Positions 52,029 to 63,225 of a stretch of DNA of 64,000 nucleotides are shown in pieces. Below the pieces are notes generated by a model. That model worked only from the letters and a program-made list of their open reading frames with translations, did no database searches and was not told the origin of the DNA. This DNA is from Trochalopteron elliotii (lineage: Eukaryota > Chordata > Aves > Passeriformes > Leiothrichidae): contig JANPWX010000473.1 of the NCBI GenBank assembly GCA_024734555.1, forward strand, positions 1,195,030 through 1,259,029, in the 5' to 3' direction. The translations under genes were made by a program, and so were the position numbers. Every line of letters begins with the position of its first letter. The first letter of the stretch is position 1.

Positions 52029-52242
52029 GGATTAGAGATTAGAAGAAATTCTTCCCCTTGAGGGTGGTGAGGCTCTGGAACAGTTTGCTCAGAGAAGCTG
52101 CAGATTCCCCATTCCTGCAAATGTTCAAGGCTAGGCTGAGCAAGGCTTTGAGCAACTTGGTCTAGTGTCCTTGTCCATGGCAGGGTGGTTGGAACTTGAT
52201 GGTCTTTAAGATACCTTCCAACCCAAACCATTCTCTGAATCT
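52029..52242 (+). mobile_element. CR1 LINE 3' end fragment in METTL15 intron
   Basis: It reads AGATTAGAAGAAATTCTTCC, GGTGGTGAGGCTCTGGAAC, CATGGCAGGGTGGTTGGAAC, and ends CCTTCCAACCCAAACCATTC, the typical CR1 tail. It is about 215 bp, antisense to METTL15, and has no coding content. Confidence 0.9.
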
Positions 52243-55200
52243 AAATTCAACTTCACAAGGCTTTGCAAAAATGTAAATGGACATAGTATGCTGATATCTG
52301 GGCAGATTTTCATTGGTCTGATCATGAACACTGATATTTTGCAATTGCAATACTGAATAGATAAACAAAACAATGACACTGAGGCTATTAGCATGACTAG
52401 GACACTAACAGGCCTTTGGAAGGTTCTTCCACTTATCCTGCCACAGCTTTTGAGTGCAGATTCTTCCTACAACAACCTTCTAATGACAATTAACTGTGAC
52501 ATTAATTTATTACTATGAGTAATTTATCACACACTGAAGAAAAATTAATTAAAGCCCAGATATATTCTGTAAGTATGATACAACCTAACATGCCTCAGTT
52601 GAACACGCACAAAGAACACTGCAGGTCCTATAATAAAATACAGAATACTAATATTCAGGAAATTGGTAAAGAAATGAAACCACTTTGCAGTTTTATGCAA
52701 CCAAAACTCCCAGACTAAAAACAAAATCAAACTGTTTACATGTTTATAGACTTACTGGTCTATTGTCAAAGACTGGGATTAACTAATATACATAATCTCT
52801 GGTAGTTATTTCTGTCAAACTGGCCTTCAGCTTTTTAGTAAGGGCAATAGATTCTGATCTGTGTTCCACGGGTGAATAATTCTCCTATCACGCTTACTCT
52901 TCTAGTTCAGTTAAAAAAAAAATCTATTTCTGCTTTCTGCTCAGGCACATCACTTCTCACCCAGGCCTCTCCAGTTACCAAGACACTTAAAGAAAATCCT
53001 TCCTGGTAACTGGCTAGTCAATGTACAAAAACATTAAAAAAAAAAATCTGTATGGGAAGCTTGTAAAATGAATTTCATTCATAAAAGCACCACACTTCTG
53101 GCTAGATGAATGGTTTGAAATCCCAGTGAGAGAAATAACCATTTTTAGTTTTAGGATGTCCTGGTGATACTTACACTTAAAAAAAAATCTAATAGGTTCA
53201 CATGTTGAAATGTATTGCAATTTTAAAAGATTGTGAATGAAATTAGCAATGTGCTGTGCCTGTCAATATGAACTATTAAAGTCCCCAGAGTGTAAGAGAG
53301 TGGGAGAGTTTAAAAATTAATTCAGATGGTGCACCTGTTTGCAGGAATTCGTCTGTTGAATTAGCACTGCATTTAATAAGTTTCTGTGACGCAACTAATG
53401 TCCTTTTGTCTAGGCTCCCTCAGTACAGTGTTAATTCTCACCCATCTGAAATTCATGCAATATTACAAATTCCAAACTGATAATTAAAGTCTATAAAAGT
53501 GAACCAGTCTGAATGAAATTGACTTTACCAATTAAAGTTTGTTTTAAACTTTTTAAATTTCTTTAAAATGTCATCATCAACTCCTTTCAAGTTAAAGCCA
53601 AATGATTGCATGATCTCAAAATTGTCTGTTAATAGATTGCATCTAAATAATACTGAGAAAAAAAACCCCAAAAATTAATAGATAAAAAGATATATTGTCG
53701 CCTGAAAAGAAATCAAAATAGACCATTAGTTGTACAGGAAAACCAAGTGAAAATAACACCCTAAAAATTTCACTGTTTTTAATGAGTTTTCCTGCACATG
53801 CAGTTAGACCTATTGTTTCCAAACAATGCAATGAGGTACAAGAAAAGACATGAGGAAGTGCTTCTTAATCAGCTTTCACACATCTATTCACAACCCTTCA
53901 GTTGAGAATTACTGATTTTTAGTATTTACAGAGCATTCAATGTTGCAAATAACTCTGTGAAAATTATAAACAGTGAGAAGAGTTCAATTGTGCTGCAGAA
54001 AGAGATGCTGTTCTGACTGAACTGAAAACTCCTGCTACTGCAGACTCCATAGCTCATAGAGATCTTATTTAAACAGATCAGAAGCCTTTTGGATAATATT
54101 TATAAACACAAAGAAAAAGTCAAATTTTTAATGCTGTTTTGTTTCCTTGGGGATTTTTTTAAACTACATCCTTCACTTTTATCTTCCAATCAATTGGGAA
54201 CTGCAATACATGTTCTAACCCTTTGGGGGGCTGGTAGGAAAGACCAGAAGTCTAGCATTCTATAAAAAGAAATTAAATATTCCAAGTTTAGGTTAGTCCA
54301 AATCTAGATTCACTGTGATTCTGATTATCAGCTGGACCTTAAGGTAAAACTTGGGGGCTCTAGAAAATCTGAAGTTATAGTAATCAATAAGAGGAGAAAG
54401 AAATATAGACACTACACAAATTCTCAGATACTGACACCCAACTTCATTGGCTAGATTATTTTGCTTGTGTTCTGGTTCTCATACTAGGCAAAAATAATGA
54501 CCCTGTTCTGGAAGATAATCAGGCTCACAAAGAATCTGCAAAATCTAAAATGCAAGATTTTATTATTATAATTAATATTTTATTTTTTAAAGGACATAAC
54601 ATTTAACTAATAGGTCATAAATCCTACTCTGGTAAAATCCTGAATTAATCAGTGTGTTTTTGGATTGTGCCATCAAGAGGTTCCTGTAGATGTGGTCTCT
54701 GGCACTTTAGCTCTGGCTTATCCCAATAACTTCACCAATGTAATTTCCTGTAAGAATATGTACTAATGATAGATGATAAATGAATCCAGATATATCACAA
54801 TTACGAAAAATTTCCTTAAGGTTTTCTTAATCAGTTCAAAAACCTATAGGATCCATCACAGTGCTTCCTTACTGGATGAATCAATTTAAAATTGGAAGAA
54901 GTTTTATGCAAACAGGGACCACTAACAGCTCTAAAATTCTTATAAATACTTGTGTACTCCAAAAAAAGCACACAAATAATACATATTTATTGTCTTGGCA
55001 GATGTGTGCTGGACTCATTGTTTTTGGCAAATACACTACCTGATGCACAGATCGTAGATCAAGAAGCTCTTCAAATATAGCAGAGAATTTAAAGCAAGAG
55101 CAAAAAAATCCTTCTCATTGTCACAGAAAGTGACCATTAACTGATGACTCACATGCAGCACATTAACCATGAAGGGATCTTCAATCGCTGTCTTTTATAA

Positions 55201-55464
55201 ACTAGTATTTTCATTTCCTTAATTTAAGCTATCGCACAAAATTATTTCGGAATTACTGAAGTTGCTTGTCTACAACACATAACGTTATATTTTTGAAGAA
55301 ACTGTATCACTGTGTTAAACTCAGCAATGGCACACTGTCTTAATCAACAGTTTTTCAAAAAGCATGAGATATATATGACAAAGCCAAAAATTATTATCTC
55401 AGGATATTGCTAATGATGGTTTTAAAAATGTAAGGCTTATAAAAGTCTCATAGTGCTTTATCTC

Positions 55465-56104
55465 TTTTTTTTTTTTTTTTTTTTTTTAAGATTGCTTATA
55501 TTCACTATATTTACAGCAGGGCCTTACAACAGCAACCAGGGTCTTCAGGTCGTTTTATCATATCAGCTAAACTTTGGGCCTTGGCTGACTTTTGCTAAAG
55601 TATCCCGACTTCTACAAATCCAAACCTTTTAATTTCTCCATCATTAAATTTAAGTGCCTTTGACTTCCAGGTTAAGTAATACAAATTTTTAAGAATACCA
55701 TAAGTTTTTAAATACTCTTCAGGATACTGATAAAGTATTTTACACTGTTCTTTAGCAAATGTTAAACTTGGGTTAGAATTTTAAAGGTATATATTCAGTT
55801 TAGACTTATTAGTGACAAAACGTAGTGATTTTCATCATTTGGTTAAAAAAATAAAAACATTCTGATGCTATATATTAAGTTAATGAATAGGATTCATGTC
55901 TCATATTTTTCCTTGGAAATTTTTACTTGAGAATACAAACGTAACGGTTCTTGATGCCAGCACAGTTCCTGCCTAACTGCATTATCTTCAAGTTGTTTAC
56001 AGTGAGGAGCAAGGAAGATGAAGTGTTTCAATAGTCTCTTCAGGCTGATCTAGTTGGCATGCACAAGGTGAAGCAAGCCATGTATCGCTCTGTGCTTCTT
56101 GATT
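55465..56104 (-). pseudogene. Unidentified decayed coding-like sequence ending in poly(A) (candidate processed pseudogene)
   Basis: On the minus strand, 55780-55511 is one frame of about 90 codons with a single internal TAG (55597-55595) and a terminal TAA (55513-55511). It reads like protein, for example YQYPEEYLKTYG, NDGEIKRFGFVEVG and the end RPEDPGCCCKALL. After the stop come 23 bases, an AATATA (weak polyadenylation-signal variant), and then 23 consecutive A (plus-strand T, 55487-55465). Further upstream, 56104-55997 encodes a second stretch (QEAQSDTWLASPCAC, DQPEETIETLHLPC). It runs out of frame and continues in another frame as CKQLEDNAVRQELCWHQE. Stops, a frameshift and the poly(A) fit a processed pseudogene inserted in the METTL15 intron in the sense direction. 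I do not recognise the parent. The protein-like look could also be chance in AT-rich DNA, or the 56104 end could be a real exon, since it follows a good acceptor. Confidence 0.4.
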
Positions 56105-56523
56105 CTTTAAAAAGACAGAAATTATCTGATTTTACTCATAATTGGAAACTGCCATCATACGTCCTCTTAAAATATTAAAATACAGGAATTTAAAACTAAG
56201 ACAGATATGACATATCTGATATTTGAAAGTAGCCAGGATCAATAGCCAGGATAAAGAATACCCAAGGCTACTGTCATTCTGCTGTGGTTCAACTTGGTTG
56301 ACAAAATGATAAATCACTTCATTTTAAAATCTATTATTAAACTAATTGTCAAACTACAATACAAAAAATGGCAGCTTAAAAAAAAAGAAGAGATCTGACA
56401 TCAGAGCAGAACAGGCAGGATTAGATCCTGCATGATTTCAAGTACAAATAGATCCCTCTGGGACTTTGGGGATTAATATTTTTTTCCTCCTCAGCAGCCG
56501 CTGCGAAGAATTAATGAGGGTAC

Positions 56524-56702
56524 CTGCAACAATGCTTGCAAGCTGCTGGGTTCTGGTGATGGGGTATATGCTGCGTGCCTGGACGATGGCTGCAGCGATT
56601 TTCCTGGCGTGCCTCTCCTCCCCGTATGTTCTCAGGATGGACGCAAGCGCCTGTTGATCTAAAGCGTTCACAACATCAGCAGCAGTGGGCATGTCAGGGT
56701 AC
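56524..56702 (-). CDS. METTL15: METTL15 internal coding exon (179 nt)
   Basis: This encodes 59 full codons, preceded by the last base of an Arg codon and followed by the first base of a Gly codon (phases 2 and 1). Landmarks in order are YPDMPTAADVVNAL, LASILRTYGEERHARKIA, AIVQARSIYPITRTQQLA and SIVA. These match the RsmH-family helical insert that contacts rRNA, including the Y/F-G-E-E-R/K motif. The acceptor is AG at 56704-56703 and the donor GTACCC at 56523-56518. No frame damage is seen. The exon starts GTACCCTGAC and is followed directly by GTACCCTCAT, so the same GTACCCT word sits at both borders. Confidence 0.96.
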
Positions 56703-58780
56703 CTACGCACGAGAGGAGCCAATTAGTTCACTGACGTCAGCTTTCATTGACAAGAGGTGAGGCTTCATAGCGTTGAGACATAAAGTCAAACACACACACA
56801 CTGCATACAAGTGCCTTTGAGGTTTTCAGATAGGAGATGGCAACTCTGTGAAAACAGCTTGCACCTTTTAAATCCTTTTTCTTGATGGTCTAAATGGAGT
56901 TTGTTCCTTAACTTCAATTAGAACAGTTATAACTTCCAAGTATTATCATAAACTATGCTTAATAGGGTGACAAGAATAAATATATTCCAGTATTGTGCTA
57001 GGATGGAAATTATGTGTGACCTTTCTATTTAGCCAGCTTTAGAATATAAACTTGACTCTTATGGGTTCATTTTAGCCACTTTGCATCATACGTTGTTTTC
57101 TAGCCAGAAGTGATTTCAAGGATCTTTTCTTTCACATCTCCTGCTATGAAAACAATTGCTAATGAAGCTAACTAAACATTACTTTTCACTAAAAGGCATA
57201 AGAATTTATATATAAATACTCTCCTGAGATAATAGAAATGACCTAGCCATATAAATTACCTATTACAATTCAAACAGTGTAAGCCTTCAATATATATATA
57301 TGTATCTCTAACACTTCACTACTGAAATAGTTCAAGGTATTTTATGAACATCATCTATGGGTTTACTAATCAGAGAAAACATACAAACTACTTCATAAAT
57401 TCTCTTCTAAATTCTCTTCTTCTCTTTCAGGCATTTTTTACTCCCCTGCAGTATCTTACAACAGATAACAAACTTAGAGGCAAGTAGTATCATAGCAACA
57501 ACCATAGTGTAAGGAGTGTAAAGCTTTTGTTATGCCTCAGGTATCCTTTGTTCTTATGCTCTTGTTCTGTGTTTCTTTTCTCATGATGCATCAGACTTAT
57601 ATTTAAGCCTGGAGTTCGGATTCTTGAAATTTGAACACTGAATCCCAGGAGAATCACAGAGCATCTTGCACAAAACCAGAAAAAGCAAGTATCATGAAAT
57701 TTGCTGTGTTAAAATTTAACATTAATGTGGTAAGCTAATTCTTTAGAAATTGAGGTTTCCCATTGGCTCTTGTGAGCAATGAAAGAACAAATGGCATTTC
57801 TTAAGACACCACGTTTATCAAAACACTGAGAAAAAATTGTCATTCTCTGTCATGTAACGTGTCATGCAATTACAGCCATCATCCACACAAGACAGTTCTT
57901 CGGTTGCTCATGCAAAAAACAAAATGCTGCAGAATTATATCAGGTTGTCTGAAGACGAAAAACGCTGCATAAGTGGGAATTATCATTCCATGACTGATTT
58001 TCATGCTCTTGAAAGTACTAAACACAAATCCAAATTTAAATACAGGTGATTTACTTAGTAGTCATTAATTTGACAATTGAGTAAGCCTGATGTGCCTATT
58101 ACACAAAGAGAAAGGCAGCTTATAATTTTGCTAAGTAAAACAACAAATATATGGGCATGGAAAACAACACCATACTAGTATGTTGACAGCAATGTAGCTA
58201 TCTGATTTAAACTAGCAGATACAATGGATATGATTTTATTTATTTATTTATTTATTTTTATTATGTTCCTTTTATAGAGAAGCAACTGGATCAGATGGTC
58301 ATTGCACAAAAGACCGCTGCTCCTTTCCTGAGGGAGCAACTGAACCAGCTCAAGTGAAGTTTCCACAAATAGCAAATGTGGCAGAAAAGGAAAGGGACTG
58401 CAATAAGAAGTTGTGAGCCTGAAGATCAAGTACATGTATAGAAAGTGTGGAAATAATAGGCCTCTGAAAGAGAGATGTTCATGTGACTGTATACCATACA
58501 CTCCAAAAATGTTTTAATTTAAAGGTGCAGTTAATAAAACATTACTGGTTTAATTACTCATGGAACCTTCCTCTTATTTCAAAGAAGGCAAAGACAATAA
58601 CAAGGACTGAGCACCAAGATAGAAAAAAAGGTTTTCAACAAAAGAAATACAGGATACTCATGTAAAATTAGATGTGGTTTGATGACAAGAATTCTTCATT
58701 TTAAGAGGAAAGGAAATGCACAGGGGTTGCAGAACAGACAGTTTTTGACATTCAAGAAGAAATACTCTATTATAAGGTAC
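56703..58780 (-). other. METTL15: METTL15 intron (2,078 bp)
   Basis: The donor is GTACCT (58780-58775, minus) and the acceptor ends GCGTAG (56708-56703). The intron holds a (TTTA)n run at 58234-58260. It has no recognised transposon or gene. Confidence 0.9.
58234..58260. repeat. (TTTA)n microsatellite
   Basis: About six tandem TTTA units within a METTL15 intron. Confidence 0.85.
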
Positions 58781-58972
58781 CTGTCACTATCCATCCTCAT
58801 GTCCAAAGGTCCATCCTTCTGCAGGGAAAAACCTCTTTCAGGTGTATCAAACTGCATAGAAGAACAGCCAGCATCCAGGAGAACGCCATCCAGAGTCCCT
58901 GGCTCAACCCCAGCTGAGATTAACAAAGCCTCTGACTGGCTAAACTGTCCTAGAAGAGGTTGAATCTGTTTC
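58781..58972 (-). CDS. METTL15: METTL15 coding exon carrying the catalytic-region motif (192 nt)
   Basis: This encodes 63 full codons and the first two bases of an Arg codon. The order is [17 protein letters not shown], then [20 protein letters not shown], then DTPERGFS and [10 protein letters not shown]. The last block is the near-invariant RsmH motif around the SAM and cytidine pocket. The usual family sequence in the middle block is D-L-G-x-S-S; here it reads D-A-G-C-S-S, a Leu-to-Ala change. The acceptor follows a CTTTCTTACAG tract, with AG at 58974-58973; the donor is GTACCT at 58780-58775. The upstream exons, including the FGxGGH-type SAM motif and start codon, are not visible in this window. 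Confidence 0.96.
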
Positions 58973-59699
58973 CTGTAAGAAAGTAACAAATAAATAGCTT
59001 CAAGTTTAATTATAACAATGCTATCTTTCCCGCTTGCATAGCAGGAATTAGATACAAGCACTCAACTTGTCTCAGCAGCAATAGGGCTACTCCCAAAGAA
59101 ATAGTTTATGTATTTTCACATGCCAACATTGAAAACTGGTCCAAACCACTTCAGTGGCTACTTCAGCTTCAACTCTTTACTCCCTTCCTACTTGATCTTA
59201 AAGAAATGGAAAACTGACTAATTTTTTTTTTTCAGCATGCTAGAACTCAAGAGGACATCCTCAGCAGGAATGTCCTGACTGCTGAGGTACCTGCCCTGTT
59301 TAGCAGGGCCCTTAGTCAAACAAGGCCAAGGTGCAGAAAAGAAAGAACAGATCTTGGACCTAGAGAAGCAGACAAAATGGAACGAGAGTCCACAACCTCG
59401 TAGCTAATATTTACCCACCAGGAAAAGAATTCCAAGTTCCTGCCATGGGACCAAATACATTTTTATTGGCATTTGTCATTTTAAAAATAACTGGGAGAAC
59501 AAGATGCACTGAATCATAAGCAGGTAAAACACTAAGTGTATTTTGCATTTAGGCACCTGATCACTGGAGAGAATAGCTTAACATGCACATTTGTGCTTAC
59601 TGTTCTTCCTTAGCTTTAAAGTGGTTGTTTCTTAATATTCCCATACTGACAAGGAAAAGAGGACACAATGGCAAGGGAGAAGGTAACACATCTTCTCCA

Positions 59700-59864
59700 C
59701 AGGTTCCAGTGTCCAACCACACAGAGTTCAACCTGATGGAGCTCAAGAAGTGTTTGGACAATCCTCTCTGGCACAGGCTGGAATTCTTGGGGTGTCTTGC
59801 CAGGAGTTGGACTCAAGGATCCTGATGGGTTTGTTCCAACTCAGGCTACCCTATGATTCTGTGA
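59700..59864 (+). mobile_element. CR1 LINE 3' end fragment in METTL15 intron
   Basis: It contains GATGGAGCTCAAGAAGTGTT, TTGGACAATCCTCTCTGGCA, then GATCCTGATGGGTTTGTTCC, and ends CCCTATGATTCTGTGA. This is a CR1 subfamily with a different body from the copies at 24.3 and 30.0 kb. It ends in the same octamer-type terminus and lies antisense to METTL15. Confidence 0.87.
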
Positions 59865-62800
59865 CCTCTGAGGTTTCCAATGTTTTCTTGGGTATCTAAT
59901 CCTAAACTTCTGGGTTGTGCCTATATATAAGATGACTTACACAATTTGTTTTATCTATCTCTCAAAATCTCAATGAACTTCACAAACTTAAAAAGATTAA
60001 TCAACATATTGCTGCATTTTTAAGCAGTACTTGCAAAACAGGTACTGCAAAAAATATTTCTGCCCATACCAAGAAGACACTGCCTCCATGTGGAAAGAAA
60101 AAACTCCATTAAAAGGAAGACGCTTATGAATCCAATCATATGGAAGAACATTCAGCTACACAATGCTCTCCTCATTAGAGCAGAACAAATCCACTTACTA
60201 AATACAGCACAAAACCTGAGAAACAGTGTGAATGAACAATTTCCAAGAGGGATATCCATGATCGCACACATGATTTTGAATTGATTTCTGTCCAGCTCAT
60301 AACTGAACACAACTATTCAGTATAATAGGAACTGACAGTTCCTAAAAAGCATAATGATCGACCTAAGATACTTAAGCTAATTTAAGCTATATAGTTATAT
60401 AGTTTTGAGATTGTATTTCCTCCTCAATATAATGAGAGGAATTTTCTTGAAAATATGTATCACTTTTTCCAACTGGGCAGTGTTTCTACCTTCATGACTC
60501 ATACAAATGAATGAACTTTAAAATTCCATATGTGGGAGAGAAAAATAAGTGAGACTTGGATAAAACTATAAATTGCCGTTGTCCAATTCCCCAGTAGAGA
60601 GTATCAGTGCCTCTGAAGTAGTGCTCTACTAACCAATCTGAAAAATTACTCTGAACAGTATTTATTTATTTATTGCTAGAAGTTTTCTTACATTTCTTTG
60701 TGACAGCTTTTGATTTGTGATCTGCCAAATTTTTGTGATTAGAAAAGGTCAATTAAAAAAAGGAAGTAAATTTTAAGTAAGTAGAAATTTACTCTTTGGT
60801 AGGGAGATGCTTCAGCTGGAAAACATTCTGGAGTTTGCAAATAAAAAAAAAAGATTGAAAAATGATTAGGTTGACATTTGATGTCAGTCTTTCAGCTGTG
60901 TGAAATTATAGCTTCTGTATATAAGGTGTTTGTTATGCACTGCCTTGTGTGTACCAATGGTGGATATAGGCATATTGCTGAATATAAATCCTCACCAAAA
61001 CCCAATGCTTTTTATGAGGTTATAATGACTATATTACAATGTTCAGGCCAGTTCTCTGAATTCCTGTTTCTCTGTGGAACAGAAGACACAATTTTAAGCA
61101 TCTTGGCTATCTCATACAGTTCAATTAATCAAACCAAGTACACAGCGATGAAAGATTTATTAGCTTATGAAAGGAAATACAAGTATGAACCCTTTTTTGA
61201 TAGGATAGTAATGATGATAGTGATAACAAGGACTAATTTATTAGATTATAAGCATGACACTTTATTTATTTAAAAAAAACTATGTTGAAAAATTTTATTT
61301 CCTACAGTCACATGCCTTCTGCTCTACCCAGGCATGCAGAATTTTTTCCACTTTCTTTTTCAGTCTTCCAATATTTTCTTTGGTCAATAGAGGATTTGAT
61401 GTTCTATGACCACACTTACCTAGTGTGAACATCTATTACCCTTTCTGTCTTAATAGATTGGAAAAACAGTGTTTAGTGGAAAAAGCAGGAAAAGTAAACC
61501 AGGGAACATCTGTAAATACTAAAAAAAACAGCCAAGGTTATAGTTCTAAGAAGCCTGAGATGAGAGAGCATACCAAAACATTACATAGCAAGACTGAATG
61601 GGGATTTTCATCAGGTCTTGGTGATATCTTTGAAAGCTGCTTAGATTACTAAGGGTCACAAAAGAGAGGATTGTAATATTTTATGCGATCTTAGAAGGTT
61701 AAAATTTGACTCAGCCAAGTTGCCTTTCTTAAGAGAAAATATTTGAACTTAGTACTTGAACAGCATTTTATATATTCAGAATATTTTAGAAACACAAAAA
61801 CACTACGAAGAACTTTTAGCTCTCTTATAAATGAAGAAACGAGACTTGTAGGGCTTAATATTTAATGACTTGAAGATGCCACGTAGAAAGCTAAGACCAT
61901 TTCATAGACTATGGTCTGAGGATGTAAAAAAGCAGAAAATATTAGCTCTCATTTGGAGATAGAGGTGTATGGAGTAACAGCATGGTAATTTTTTTATAAA
62001 TTCCCAACTGCTACAGACAAGCAATCTCTAACATCTCAAAACATCCAACATGTTCACTCCCTCTTTAGTAATCCTGAAATGTATATAAGATTTTAAAAGA
62101 ACATTGGGAATATGGACAATCTAGCCTATTTTAAAAAGAATAAAAAGCTATTTACAGCAACTGTGGTTGTGGGGCCTTAATAGATTTTCTTGTGCAACAA
62201 CTTCAAAAGCTTGCAGAATTCTCGGGAAATAACACAGTTGGAAAATAATACAGAACCTTGGGTTCAGGTCCTTTGTTCAGGTCATAACACAGTATTTTAT
62301 TACATTATGACACATAGCATAGTAATTCTGCTAGACAGGACTTGATCCGCACTTCTCAACTACATGAAAGAGCAGAATGAGAAAGAGTTCAATGTCTCCT
62401 AAAGTATTTCAGGCTCTGCAGGTTTCAGTTAATCTCTAGTATTCTGCAATGCTTTATAAAAATATTTATTTTTTTTATTTTACTCAATTGAGAGGGATCC
62501 ACGCAGGAAAAAAAGTAAAGCATTAACACAGCTTCAACAAAATAAACAGAATCTTTTCTCTCATCTAGTTTCTCTTGACTGTCACAGGCATTGACACGAC
62601 ATCAATCATTCAAGTAATTTCACAGAGATGTACAATGATGCTTTGATGGCGCTTCAGAATTTTTTATGTATACATAATAATACTTGCTCTTGATGTTTCA
62701 CTATTGCTCCACTTAAAAATTCTATATGTATAAATACACAACAATCCCTTGTCAGTAGTGAAAACTACATTTTACTCAACCAGAATAAATGGTTTCTTCA

Positions 62801-63225
62801 GGAGAACAGAAAACAAAGTTTTTCAGCTAACTCTTGGCACTGCACATCAAACAAGGAGACCAACCTGCTGCTTTGATTCAGTAACTCTGCTGGGACTGCC
62901 ATTGGGGTGCCAAGTAGCACCAGCTGTAATGAGGATACTGGTACAGACCTGGTTTGACACTGACTCACCCCATTGAGGTCACTCACAGCTGTCAGATATC
63001 TGCAATTTTCACTCATGGCTGCACTGCTTCAGGCATACCTAGAAGCGAACTAGGAAGTATTCTAGCCATAAATCCTCGGAACTTTCAGTATCCTACCTGG
63101 AAATTGTTGTGTGTTACCACGCTTCAGTGTAACACCCCTCTCAAAAAACGTATCTGAATATTCTGTAAAATTTTTATGTTAGCTTTCTCAAATGGAAATT
63201 TGGCATGGTTTTCATGCTTGCCAAG

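Larger units (their letters stand above)
49719..56523 (-). other. METTL15: METTL15 intron (6,805 bp)
   Basis: The intron between the 56524-56702 exon and the terminal exon has donor GTACCC (minus, 56523-56518) and acceptor ending GACAG (49723-49719). It contains the right copy of the 115-bp duplication (49799-49913), a CR1 tail (52029-52242), a TAAT- and E-box-rich segment (53318-53500), and the decayed coding-like segment at 55465-56104. The remainder is AT-rich with nothing recognised. Confidence 0.9.
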
